Of a stretch of 46,179 nucleotides of DNA, positions 40,001-46,179 are shown piece after piece; position 1 is the first letter of the stretch, and the number at the start of each line of letters is the position of its first letter. The translations under genes and the position numbers were made by a program. The notes below the pieces were generated by a model that was not told the origin of the DNA, ran no database searches, and saw only the letters and a program-made list of their open reading frames with translations. Source of the stretch: Chryseobacterium gleum (GTDB taxonomy: Bacteria > Bacteroidota > Bacteroidia > Flavobacteriales_D > Sanyastnellaceae); NCBI GenBank assembly GCA_945874695.1, contig CAMCHP010000016.1:1-46179 (forward strand). Direction: 5' to 3'.

Positions 40001-40780
40001 CCCGTGTTGTCGCAAGCTGGCGTTAATCCAGGAGCAGGCCGGGTAGTGATTTCGTATCAAGTGTCGTTGGTGCCAGAGTGTACACCGGGCTGCACCGATC
40101 CAATCGCTGCAAACTATGACGCCCAAGCCAATTTTGACGACGGGTCATGTATTTTCTTAGGTTGCACCGATCCGCTTGCGGCCAACTACAATGAACAAGC
40201 CAACAGTGACGATGGTTCGTGCATCTACTTGGGTTGTACTGATCCGGCTGCAGCGAATTATGATGCGCAAGCCAACAGTGACGATGGTTCATGTATCTAT
40301 CCAGGTTGCACCGATCCAATCGCTGCAAACTATGACGCCCAAGCCAATTTTGACGACGGGTCGTGTATTTTCTTAGGTTGCACCGATCCGCTTGCGGTTA
40401 ACTACGACGCTCAAGCCAACAGTGACGATGGTTCGTGCATCATTTTGGGTTGTACTGTTTCATTTGCATGCAATTTCAATCCGAACGCAAACCAAGAAGA
40501 CGGTAGCTGCGAAAATCAAAGCTGCGCGGGTTGCACCTATGCAGATGCAGCGAACTACAATGCATTGGCAACCATCGACGACGGCTCATGTGTATATCTC
40601 GAGCTGTTACCTGGCTGCACTTATGCCGATGCTGTGAACTATGACCCTATGGCTGAATTTGACAATGGAACCTGCATCTTCCCAGCTGAAAACTGCCCAG
40701 CAGATTTCAACCAAGACGGTGTGGTGAACGTGGGTGACTTGATTATTTTCTTGGCTGCAATCGGCACCGCTTGCCCATAA
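37061..40780 (+). CDS. Secreted LamG/glycine-rich/Cys-repeat protein
   Basis: A 1239-aa protein with a signal peptide (MKNALIFLILWMGAALSGSAQ). Residues about 20-240 look like a LamG/concanavalin-type domain (VSIAGDLSQFSNY, LVLYHSPNG, EAAIWNSALSGAQL). Then come Cys-rich 24-residue repeats (GCTDP..ANY...A..DDGSC), about 17 in all, in three blocks. Between the blocks are two glycine-rich domains of the ALK/LTK type (WIVPSDVYTVAIDVYGAQG ... RRGGGASDVRIGG ... GGGGGSNYLGG). DCNG.CGG..V.D.CGNCYDP modules precede each glycine-rich domain. The end CPADFNQDG...GTACP is shared with the preceding protein. ATG 37061 is chosen for the signal peptide. The role is likely structural or adhesive at the cell surface. 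Confidence 0.8.
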   Translation: MKNALIFLILWMGAALSGSAQCNSIDFNQGTQHVSIAGDLSQFSNYSKFIRFSIDSQIANPAAILVLYHSPNGTLYYVPASNHFAYNITNRQGCNCCGQGCTPVTTYTFGAGVSLNAWHSLALSVTGANALTVYLDGNLAALSNPSFDGCCSGNYNYTSLGNVGGATIGFNGLIEEAAIWNSALSGAQLQQMHACANPHLSSARAWWRLNASATAVTDLTGNGFNGTFVGAVGVSNETSVCCVAGCTDPQACNYNASATIDDQSCTFPGCTLPEACNYDPNAACDNGSCVLFIDCNGVCGGNAVQDACGNCYDPSVTLVDQDLTFEYTGSAQSWIVPSDVYTVAIDVYGAQGSDQAHGGLGGRAQGTLTVTPGQELFIYVGGSGWTGGWNGGGNTLSGNERRGGGASDVRIGGSALANRVIVAGGGGVKGNATVGGCNGTEIPLFGGAGGAEIGGAGQNGNNGVTGGTGGTQVSGGSPGTGNIGSGTPGTLGQGGNGYSTDAFGGGGGGFYGGGGGGSSGSCNRGGGGGGSNYLGGVSPVLSQAGVNPGAGRVVISYQVSLVPECTPGCTDPIAANYDPQANFDDGSCIFLGCTDPLAANYNAQANSDDGSCIYLGCTDPAASNYDSNANTNDGSCVYIGCTDPLADNFNPTAATDDGSCLYSGCTNPLAANYSAQANVDDGSCEFPGCTDPIACNYDAAANLNDGSCLFPGCAQIEACNYDPNAACDDGSCLFVVDCNGICGGNAVLDLCGNCYDPNQTQIEQQITFEYTGSAQTWMVPDGVEEVTFDLYGAQASNADFGGWGGRAQGTIQVSSGQEFFIYVGGSGWTGGWNGGGNLLDGNGRRGGGASDVRSGGTALANRIVVAGGGGVQGLSTNGGCNGVETPLQGGAGGADVGGTGQSGNNGVTGGTGGSQVNGGTPGTGTLGSGTPGTLGQGGNGFSSDLGGGGGGYYGGAGGGSSSGCNRGGGGGGSNYLGGVSPVLSQAGVNPGAGRVVISYQVSLVPECTPGCTDPIAANYDAQANFDDGSCIFLGCTDPLAANYNEQANSDDGSCIYLGCTDPAAANYDAQANSDDGSCIYPGCTDPIAANYDAQANFDDGSCIFLGCTDPLAVNYDAQANSDDGSCIILGCTVSFACNFNPNANQEDGSCENQSCAGCTYADAANYNALATIDDGSCVYLELLPGCTYADAVNYDPMAEFDNGTCIFPAENCPADFNQDGVVNVGDLIIFLAAIGTACP
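38641..40445 (+). repeat. Internal in-frame duplications within the 1239-aa gene
   Basis: 38641-38866 matches 39967-40192 with about eight differences (offset 1326 bp, 442 codons). A second, closer duplication lies at offset 216 bp (about 40088 versus 40304; 72 codons, three Cys-rich repeats). Both offsets are multiples of three. Confidence 0.8.
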
Positions 40781-40930
40781 TATCAAAGCTGAATTTGTCG
40801 GCCCGATTCCAAACATCCTAAGCCATGCGTAACAATTCGTTTGCATGAACGGTTTTTGATAAGGTGCTCCTTTACACAGTGTTGAAGTAGGGTTGACGTA
40901 GAATTTTCTTTCAAGGGGTAGCTTCGGAGT

Positions 40931-42178
40931 ATGAATCTTCGGCGCTTCATTTTTCGTCCATTCCTCTTGGCATTGAAGGCTATTGGCTTGTTCGTACTGG
41001 CGCTCATTGCGGCCAACTGCTTGCTGACCTTGGTGGTTAGTCCTGTGTATGACTTTCCTGAAACAAAGCCCTTCAGTGGCAAGGCCTGGCACAATCCTTA
41101 TGCTCAAGTGGAGGACTATACCTGGCGACTTGGGAATTTTCAAATTCAATCAGCAGCGTGGGGGGGCTTAACAAACGGACAGAACAACCCCTCTGATCGG
41201 GTATTCGACGTGTATAAAAAGTTAGGTTATGAGGTGATCACCATCTCTGACTACATGAAAATCAATACCTATCACCCCGAAGATGTTCCGCTAGTTCCGG
41301 TTTATGAGCACGGGTATGGACTTCAGAAAACGCATCAGGTGTGCATCGGAGCGCACAGCGTAGTACCCTTAGATTATCCGCTTTTTCAAACCTTGAATAG
41401 CAAGCAGTACATCTTAGAGCAATTGAGTGAAACCTCTGATTTGGTTGCGATTGCTCATCCCAGCGTGCGAAATGCCTATCGTTTATCTGACATGGAGAAG
41501 CTCACCCATGTTGAACTGATTGAAGCCTTGAGCAACTTTCAACACAGCATTGCCCACTGGGATGCTGCGCTTTCAGCCGGTCGCCCCATGTATCTCTTGG
41601 CCAATGATGACACCCACAACCTCGACAACCCCTTCGATTACGGCAAAGTGGCGACCGTGCTGCATTGCGATTCGATTTCTACCGAATCGGTGGTTGAAAG
41701 CTTGCGCAAGGGAACAGCCTATGGTTTGGTGATTCACACACCCGGAAATGAAAACCATGAACGTAAAATTGAGCGCTTTCGCGATTTGCCGCATTTGAAC
41801 GCTGTTTCAATTGTGGGAGACACCTTGAAAATTGTCGCTGATCGACCCATTCAGGAGGTTCGTTTCATTGGTCAAGGTGGCCGGGTGTGCGCAACATCAA
41901 CCGGAGATGGCACAGCAGTGAATTATCTACTCGCTGCTGATGACAGCTACATTCGTGCAGAGATCACCTTCGACCCAGGGCATATAATTTATACCAATCC
42001 GGTCTTCAGAACCGACAATGGCCTCAAACCAATGCTCGCAAAAGCCTCCATCAATTGGCCGCTCACCTTGCTGTACCGTGCCGGTTTCATGTTACTTTTG
42101 GCGATACCCTTAACGTGGTTGGTTAGAAGAATAGTTCCTTCTGTTTCCCGCGTTAAGCGCGAAAGAGCAATCGGTTAA
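40931..42178 (+). CDS. Membrane-anchored PHP-like phosphoesterase domain protein
   Basis: A 415-aa protein with an N-terminal TM (FRPFLLALKAIGLFVLALIAANCLLTLVV), a PHP-like domain (about residues 60-240) and a C-terminal TM (LLYRAGFMLLLAIPLTWLV). The PHP pattern GVxDG..S...V.......GY....ISDY appears as WGGLTNGQNNPSDRVFDVYKKLGYEVITISDYMKIN, followed by IAHPS and ANDDTHNL. However, the first metal motif, expected as H-x-H, reads QIQS here, so the first two ligands are missing. It may be inactive or use other residues. The GT39-like gene follows 11 nt later, suggesting a shared role in surface glycan processing. Confidence 0.75.
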   Translation: MNLRRFIFRPFLLALKAIGLFVLALIAANCLLTLVVSPVYDFPETKPFSGKAWHNPYAQVEDYTWRLGNFQIQSAAWGGLTNGQNNPSDRVFDVYKKLGYEVITISDYMKINTYHPEDVPLVPVYEHGYGLQKTHQVCIGAHSVVPLDYPLFQTLNSKQYILEQLSETSDLVAIAHPSVRNAYRLSDMEKLTHVELIEALSNFQHSIAHWDAALSAGRPMYLLANDDTHNLDNPFDYGKVATVLHCDSISTESVVESLRKGTAYGLVIHTPGNENHERKIERFRDLPHLNAVSIVGDTLKIVADRPIQEVRFIGQGGRVCATSTGDGTAVNYLLAADDSYIRAEITFDPGHIIYTNPVFRTDNGLKPMLAKASINWPLTLLYRAGFMLLLAIPLTWLVRRIVPSVSRVKRERAIG

Positions 42179-42189
42179 ACCGTTCAAGA

Positions 42190-43683
42190 ATGAGGATAAG
42201 GCTGCTTATTGGGATCGCCGTAGTGGTCAAATTGCTGGTCTCATTTTTTGTAGAACTTGGCAACGACGAGGTGTACTACGTAACCTACGCGCGCTATCCG
42301 GCATGGAGCCACTTTGATCATCCGCCAATGATTGGTTGGGTTTTGCAATTGTTTACACTCAATTTAACCTTCACCCATGATTTAGCCTTGCGTTTGGGCA
42401 TGGTTGTATTGGGTGCCGGGTCGCTTTACTTCCTTTACCGCATCGGTTCGTCCGTGATGAATCAAAAGGCAGGCGTTTTGACCGCTTTGTTGGGTGCCAC
42501 CTCGGTGTACACGGGCATTATCGCGGGCATGTTTGTGATGCCCGATGTGCCACAAATGTTTTTCTGGACAGCCGCATTGTTCACTTTTATCAATGCATTG
42601 ACCGATGTTCCGCGCACCAACCGCTGGCTTTTTTTCACGGGTTTGGCAATGGCCGGCGCAATGGCTTCGAAGTATCACAGTGTTTTTTTGGTGGCAGGCC
42701 TCTTTGCATTTGTTGTCTTCAATCGCCCCGATTTGCTCAAGAAAGGAATGCTTTGGGCAATGTTTTTAATGGCGGGCCTGGGTCTTCTGCCAACCTTGAT
42801 TTGGAATTTGGGCAATGATTTTGTCAGTTTCAGCTTTCATTCGGAGCGCGTTTTACCCGAATCTTGGCTGCCCAATTTTGAAACCTTCGGAATGGAAATT
42901 TTGGGCCAATTTCTGTACCAGAACCCCGTCATTTTTGTGGTACTGTTGTTCGCGGTAGGGAATATGGTAAGGCAGCGGAAGCATCTGCCCCCTGCAACAC
43001 GCATGCTGCTTTGGGTGGCTGTGCCACTCTACCTCGTGTTTACGGGTTTTGCGTTGTATCGACGAACATTGCCGCATTGGACAGGGCCCGCATTTGTGTC
43101 GCTTTTGCCCTTGGCCGCCGCTTATGTTACCGCCCGAAGCACAAAGTTTTACCAACGCGTTGCCTGGGGTACAACGGCCTTCGGTTGCTTGGTCGTTGCA
43201 TTGGGCGCACTGCAAATTCAGACCGGTTTTATTACCCTCGATCCCATCCACCGCGATCCGCACAACCTCATGAAAGACGATGCCACGCTCGATATGTACG
43301 GGTGGAAGCAAGCCGCGGAGGCAATCGCACAGCACGTGGCCAAAGGAAACGACGTGGTTTTACTTGCCAATGGCTGGTTTCCTACCGCACATGTTGATCA
43401 TTACATCAGCCGTCCCCTTGGTTTCAGAACCCTTGCGTTGGGCAAGCCTGAACAGATTCACAAATTCTGGTGGATCAACAGCACCGTGCCCATCATGCCA
43501 AACCAGCGCTTCATTTATTACACCGATAGCCGAAACTATAAGCATCCTGCTGATGCTATAGCCTGCGATGCGGGCATTGGCCGTTGCGACACCTTGTGGT
43601 TGAGCCGCGGTGGCACAAGCTCCAAAGCGATTTTTCTTTTTGAAATTGAGAATTTCACGACTGACTGTTTTTCAAGTCAATAG
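42190..43683 (+). CDS. GT39-family (ArnT/PMT-like) glycosyltransferase
   Basis: A 497-aa polytopic membrane protein with about ten TM segments and the first extracytoplasmic acidic motif in GNDEVYYVTYARYPAWSHFDHPPMIGW. This D-E...HFDHPP motif is the hallmark of the ArnT/PMT_2 group, which transfers a sugar from a polyprenyl-phosphate donor to lipid or protein. SKYHSVFLVAGL and PDVPQMFFWTAAL further fit the family. The C-terminal ~110 residues are a soluble periplasmic domain. It is in an apparent operon with the PHP-like gene (11-nt gap). The acceptor is unknown; the giant secreted glycine-rich proteins next door are one possibility. Confidence 0.88.
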   Translation: MRIRLLIGIAVVVKLLVSFFVELGNDEVYYVTYARYPAWSHFDHPPMIGWVLQLFTLNLTFTHDLALRLGMVVLGAGSLYFLYRIGSSVMNQKAGVLTALLGATSVYTGIIAGMFVMPDVPQMFFWTAALFTFINALTDVPRTNRWLFFTGLAMAGAMASKYHSVFLVAGLFAFVVFNRPDLLKKGMLWAMFLMAGLGLLPTLIWNLGNDFVSFSFHSERVLPESWLPNFETFGMEILGQFLYQNPVIFVVLLFAVGNMVRQRKHLPPATRMLLWVAVPLYLVFTGFALYRRTLPHWTGPAFVSLLPLAAAYVTARSTKFYQRVAWGTTAFGCLVVALGALQIQTGFITLDPIHRDPHNLMKDDATLDMYGWKQAAEAIAQHVAKGNDVVLLANGWFPTAHVDHYISRPLGFRTLALGKPEQIHKFWWINSTVPIMPNQRFIYYTDSRNYKHPADAIACDAGIGRCDTLWLSRGGTSSKAIFLFEIENFTTDCFSSQ

Positions 43684-43691
43684 CTCGTGAA

Positions 43692-43907
43692 TCACCGCCG
43701 GCCACACCGGCTTTGCAGCAAATAGCTGTTGTTGCTGCCCACCGCGCGTTTGACCTTGCGTTCACGGGTACGCATCGCCCGTTTCTTCTTTCGGTGCCGA
43801 TCAACCTGCTCGGTTTCAATCTTTTTTTCTTGCGCCTGACCGGCGGATGGGTGCGCCGATGCCGGAAGGGCCATAACCAACAGCAAAAGGATGAGGTAAA
43901 TGCGCAT
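43692..43907 (-). CDS. Small basic secreted protein (tentative)
   Basis: A 71-aa frame with a plausible signal peptide (MRIYLILLLLVMALPASAHP) followed by a highly basic stretch (RHRKKKRAMRTRERKVKRA). It lies 8 nt from the convergent GT39 gene. Part of it (43832-43850) coincides with a short repeat GCGCC...GGCGGATGG, which weakens the case for a protein-coding gene. No family recognised. Confidence 0.35.
   Translation of the reverse strand: MRIYLILLLLVMALPASAHPSAGQAQEKKIETEQVDRHRKKKRAMRTRERKVKRAVGSNNSYLLQSRCGRR
43832..43850. repeat. Short palindrome GCGCCTGACCGGCGGATGG
   Basis: A relative of CGGCCTAAACGGCCGGATGG with a T-run upstream (TTTTTTTCTT) and GGATGG at the end. Confidence 0.55.
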
Positions 43908-44037
43908 AGGGTGCGTTTATTGTAGTACGCACTTGCACGGTTGGATATTGTGTGGGAGGGGGAGCACTAATGCTGTAAAAGGTGAGCAGGGCTTCGCGGG
44001 GGCATGAAAACTCTGAGAGGCGAGGGATACGCTTTCT

Positions 44038-45162
44038 CTATAACAGAAACTCGAAAGCATTTGCGGGATTAACGACTGTAAACTTCGCATTTGGATAACC
44101 TTTCGTGAATGACGCTGGTGCTTTTGTTTTCTTATTCAACTGCCATTTGAATTCAAATGCATGTACCGTACCGTCAACCTCCTCGATGTAATCTATTTCA
44201 TGTTGGGCAGTTGTTTTCCAGAAATAGGATCTGATCAATCGGTTGGTATACGCATTGCGTTTGATGCGTTCAGCAACTATGAAGTTTTCCCATAATGCGC
44301 CAAAGTCATCGCGTTGCTCAATTGGCTCAAATCGACCTATTACGGCATTGCGGATTCCATTATCATAGAAGTAGATCTTTCGGCTGCTCTTTAACTCGTT
44401 TCTCAAGTTCCGACTGTACGAACCTAAGCGAAAGACGACAAATGCCTTTTCTAATAAATCGATGTACCGCTCGACCGTTTTAGCGTCGATGCCGCAAATT
44501 TGCGCGAGCTCGTTATATGAAACCTGAGACCCAACTTGATAGGCAAGCGCCTGTAATAAGAGGTTGATTTTTTGAGGTTTCAAAATCCGCTCCCACGATA
44601 GTATGTCTTTGTAGAGATAGCTATCGGCCAGTAAACTAAGGCGCTCAGGTTCATCGCCTGGATGGGTTACGATCTCCGGGTAGTATCCATAGATTAAGCG
44701 CCGATGAAGTGCACTTTGTTCTGTAAGAACACCGGTGTGTGAAGCCATCTCAGAAAATGAAATCGGGTAAAGCCTGAATTCCCACTTTCTTCCGGTCAAG
44801 GGTTCATTGGTGATGTTTGACAATTCGAACGATGAACTGCCTGTAGCGATGATTTGTACATCCGGCAAACCATCGACAAGGATTTTAAGTTTTAGTCCTA
44901 TATCGGTGATGCGCTGGGCCTCATCGATGATCAGTAGCTTGCGGCTGTTGAGTAACAGACGAAAACGCTCGGGCGTTGGTTCGTCGAGCATGCGATGGTG
45001 CGCTATTAAATCGCCGTTCAACCATAAGGCATCAGTTTCATTCTGAATCAAAGCGCGCAACAGGGTGGTTTTTCCTGCTTGGCGCGGCCCAAACAGTAAA
45101 ATCACTTTTCCCGTGAACATGCGTTCGCGAATGACTTGGAGTATAATGCGTGGAATTTCCAT
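44038..45162 (-). CDS. AAA ATPase with C-terminal DUF4143
   Basis: A 374-aa protein of the AAA_14/DUF4143 type. Walker A is LLFGPRQAGKTTLL near residue 23, Walker B LLIIDEAQRI near residue 78, and sensor-1-like IATGSSSFELSN. LTGRKWEFRLYPISFSEM follows, and the DUF4143 part has SYLYKDILSWERILKPQKINLLLQAL, GIDAKTVERYIDLLEKAFVVFRLGSYSRNLRNELK and KIYFYDNGIRNAVIG. These proteins are abundant in Bacteroidota; their role is not settled, but a DNA-related or nuclease-coupled function is suspected. Two palindromic operator-like sites lie upstream. A second paralogue lies just upstream in the window, on the same strand. Confidence 0.9.
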   Translation of the reverse strand: MEIPRIILQVIRERMFTGKVILLFGPRQAGKTTLLRALIQNETDALWLNGDLIAHHRMLDEPTPERFRLLLNSRKLLIIDEAQRITDIGLKLKILVDGLPDVQIIATGSSSFELSNITNEPLTGRKWEFRLYPISFSEMASHTGVLTEQSALHRRLIYGYYPEIVTHPGDEPERLSLLADSYLYKDILSWERILKPQKINLLLQALAYQVGSQVSYNELAQICGIDAKTVERYIDLLEKAFVVFRLGSYSRNLRNELKSSRKIYFYDNGIRNAVIGRFEPIEQRDDFGALWENFIVAERIKRNAYTNRLIRSYFWKTTAQHEIDYIEEVDGTVHAFEFKWQLNKKTKAPASFTKGYPNAKFTVVNPANAFEFLL

Positions 45163-45198
45163 TTGTACATACTTCTTTCGCTAAAAATATAATAATTT

Positions 45199-45244
45199 CG
45201 GATTTGAATCCTCAAAAACTAGAATAAATCAGGAATATAATCCT
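45199..45244 (-). promoter_or_regulatory. Twin palindromic operator-like sites upstream of the ATPase
   Basis: GGATTTGAATCC (45200-45211) and GGAATATAATCC (45232-45243) share the form GGA.T..A.TCC. Their centres are 32 bp apart, about three helical turns, so dimers could bind on the same face of the DNA. They lie 38 and 70 nt upstream of the start. Confidence 0.45.
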
Positions 45245-45267
45245 TAAATATTTCATTTTTCTGTTTT

Positions 45268-45285
45268 GCGCCTACCGGCGGATGG
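45268..45285. repeat. Short palindrome GCGCCTACCGGCGGATGG
   Basis: A fourth member of the GCC...GGC GGATGG family, again with a T-rich stretch (TTTTTCTGTTTT) before it. The remainder of the gap to 45464 shows no gene I can support. Confidence 0.55.
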
Positions 45286-45464
45286 GTGGGCGGATGCCTA
45301 CAACGCCGTCGCCATCAATACCGCGAGAAGGCTTGTTCGATGGAGGGGTAATACTACGCAATGTTGGATGGATCTTGGGGGATGAATCAGCTGGGGTACC
45401 GCATGGAATCAAATGCGATCCAAACGTTGCAAATTCAATCGAGCCTGAATGCAATCGAAGTTGT

Positions 45465-46179
45465 TCAGTCGAGTAGCCGTTGCTCGAGCGTGCTGAAGAA
45501 GCTAAATGCGGGCTCCACGCTGATGCGGTGATCTCCCACAGCCAGGCGATCAACCTGATTCAACGTGATAATGGTGCCTTCGGTGAGGCCAAAAAAGCGC
45601 ATAGCCTCGAGTAATCCATCGATTTCTCGGTTTTCATTTTCTGCGTCAAGCACAGCACATACCTGAATCACTTGTTCGATGTGTTCTCCTTTGCAAACCA
45701 CAAAGTCACATTCCTTACCTGATTCTGTGAAGTAGTAGAGGGTTTTTCCGCATCGCCTGAGCTCCCAGAACACGGCGTTTTCAAGCCGACGGCCGATATC
45801 TTCGTTGAAGCTAGCCGTAATGGTTTGCTGCAAGCCATTGTCAATGAAGTAAACCTTGCGCGGATTAACCAATTGGACTTTGTGCGCATAAGCGAATTTC
45901 GGGACCAACTGTATCAAATACGAGGCCTCGAAGTAATTCAGGTATTCAAGCACGGTCGTTGTGCTTTTTATCGAAAGGTACTGCTTCAGCTTACTGGCCG
46001 AAAATGGTTTAGCGCAATTGGTGGCAAGGAAGACCAGCAGCCGCTTCAGTGATTGGACATCGCGAATGTTGTAGCGAACGGCAATGTCGCGGTAAACAAT
46101 GTCATCAAGCAAAGCTGAATGAATGTCGACATTTTCGTGCGCTAAGAAACCGGGAAAACCGCCAAGGTCCAAGTAGGCC
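45465..46179 (-). CDS. Second AAA/DUF4143 ATPase, N-terminus outside window
   Basis: The minus-strand frame is open from the right window edge (codons readable from 46178) to the stop at 45465-45467. About 237 residues of the C-terminal part are visible. The start AYLDLGGFPGFL corresponds to the segment after the ATPase core. Then come ALLDDIVYRDIAVRYNI, FSASKLKQYLSIKSTTTVLEYLNYFEASYLIQLVPKFAYA (winged-helix part of DUF4143), and KVYFIDNGLQQTITASFNEDIGRRLENAVFWELRR with TESGKECDFVV, the nuclease-like end. It has the same architecture as the neighbouring ATPase but a clearly different sequence. The Walker motifs lie beyond the edge. Confidence 0.85.
   Translation of the reverse strand, partial: AYLDLGGFPGFLAHENVDIHSALLDDIVYRDIAVRYNIRDVQSLKRLLVFLATNCAKPFSASKLKQYLSIKSTTTVLEYLNYFEASYLIQLVPKFAYAHKVQLVNPRKVYFIDNGLQQTITASFNEDIGRRLENAVFWELRRCGKTLYYFTESGKECDFVVCKGEHIEQVIQVCAVLDAENENREIDGLLEAMRFFGLTEGTIITLNQVDRLAVGDHRISVEPAFSFFSTLEQRLLD

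Noticed and set aside
45272-45553. 93-aa minus-strand frame next to the second ATPase
   Set aside because: It overlaps the 3' end of the ATPase gene in another frame and contains a repeat; composition is not protein-like.

Overview
This window reads as a chromosomal segment of a member of the Bacteroidota, most likely a Flavobacteriales lineage with moderate GC. Four things support this. There are type IX secretion C-terminal sorting domains at the left edge and on the esterase at 6356-7606. A GldA-type gliding-motility ATPase is present. Giant secreted proteins carry Cys-rich GCTDP...DDGSC repeats. Promoters match the Bacteroidota TTG-N19-21-TAnnTTTG consensus. No rRNA, CRISPR array or intact insertion sequence was seen.

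Left part (1-6.3 kb): housekeeping genes (a glycosyltransferase, trmB, an alkyltransferase-like protein, and an mrp/NifU-like Fe-S pair) are interrupted by a composite non-coding repeat. It consists of a TAGACT simple repeat, a conserved block of about 40 bp, and tandem 57-bp hairpin units, and it occurs in full or degraded form at about 181-610, 4243-4526, 4732-4885 and 6086-6250. Other palindromic intergenic repeats are mixed in. An AT-rich two-gene cargo (4914-5793), possibly toxin-antitoxin-like, sits between two of the arrays.

Middle-left (6.3-21.8 kb): mostly core genes. These are a secreted esterase, a ferredoxin reductase and ferredoxin pair, a PHP-type phosphatase, an MFS transporter, an acyltransferase, a DCC-family thiol oxidoreductase, a YfhO-family protein with a polytopic partner, cysQ, rsgA, gldA, tRNA-Gly(GCC) and creD. 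Several have a -7 promoter box ending exactly 4 nt before the start codon, which predicts leaderless mRNAs.

Accessory region (21.9-30.3 kb): visibly more AT-rich and full of small or unfamiliar genes. A secreted-protein gene has a G9 tract inside its promoter spacer. A tight same-strand cluster follows: a J-domain membrane protein, two mini membrane proteins, an HNH nuclease, a helical protein and a DUF4407 membrane protein. Then come a TM2/DUF2752 pair, a pseudogene with a gliding-motility-type C-terminal domain, an XRE regulator and a truncated HipBA module.

Right part (30.6-46.2 kb): two very large secreted proteins lie in tandem. One is 2079 aa with six C-type-lectin super-repeats. The other is 1239 aa with a LamG-like domain, two ALK/LTK-like glycine-rich domains and many Cys-rich repeats. 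Both end in the same dockerin-like CP..DFN.DG......GT.CP module instead of an ordinary type IX sorting domain. They are followed by a membrane-anchored PHP-like protein, a GT39-type glycosyltransferase and two AAA/DUF4143 ATPases, the second cut by the window edge.

All assignments come from reading the sequence and recalling family motifs. No database search was run.
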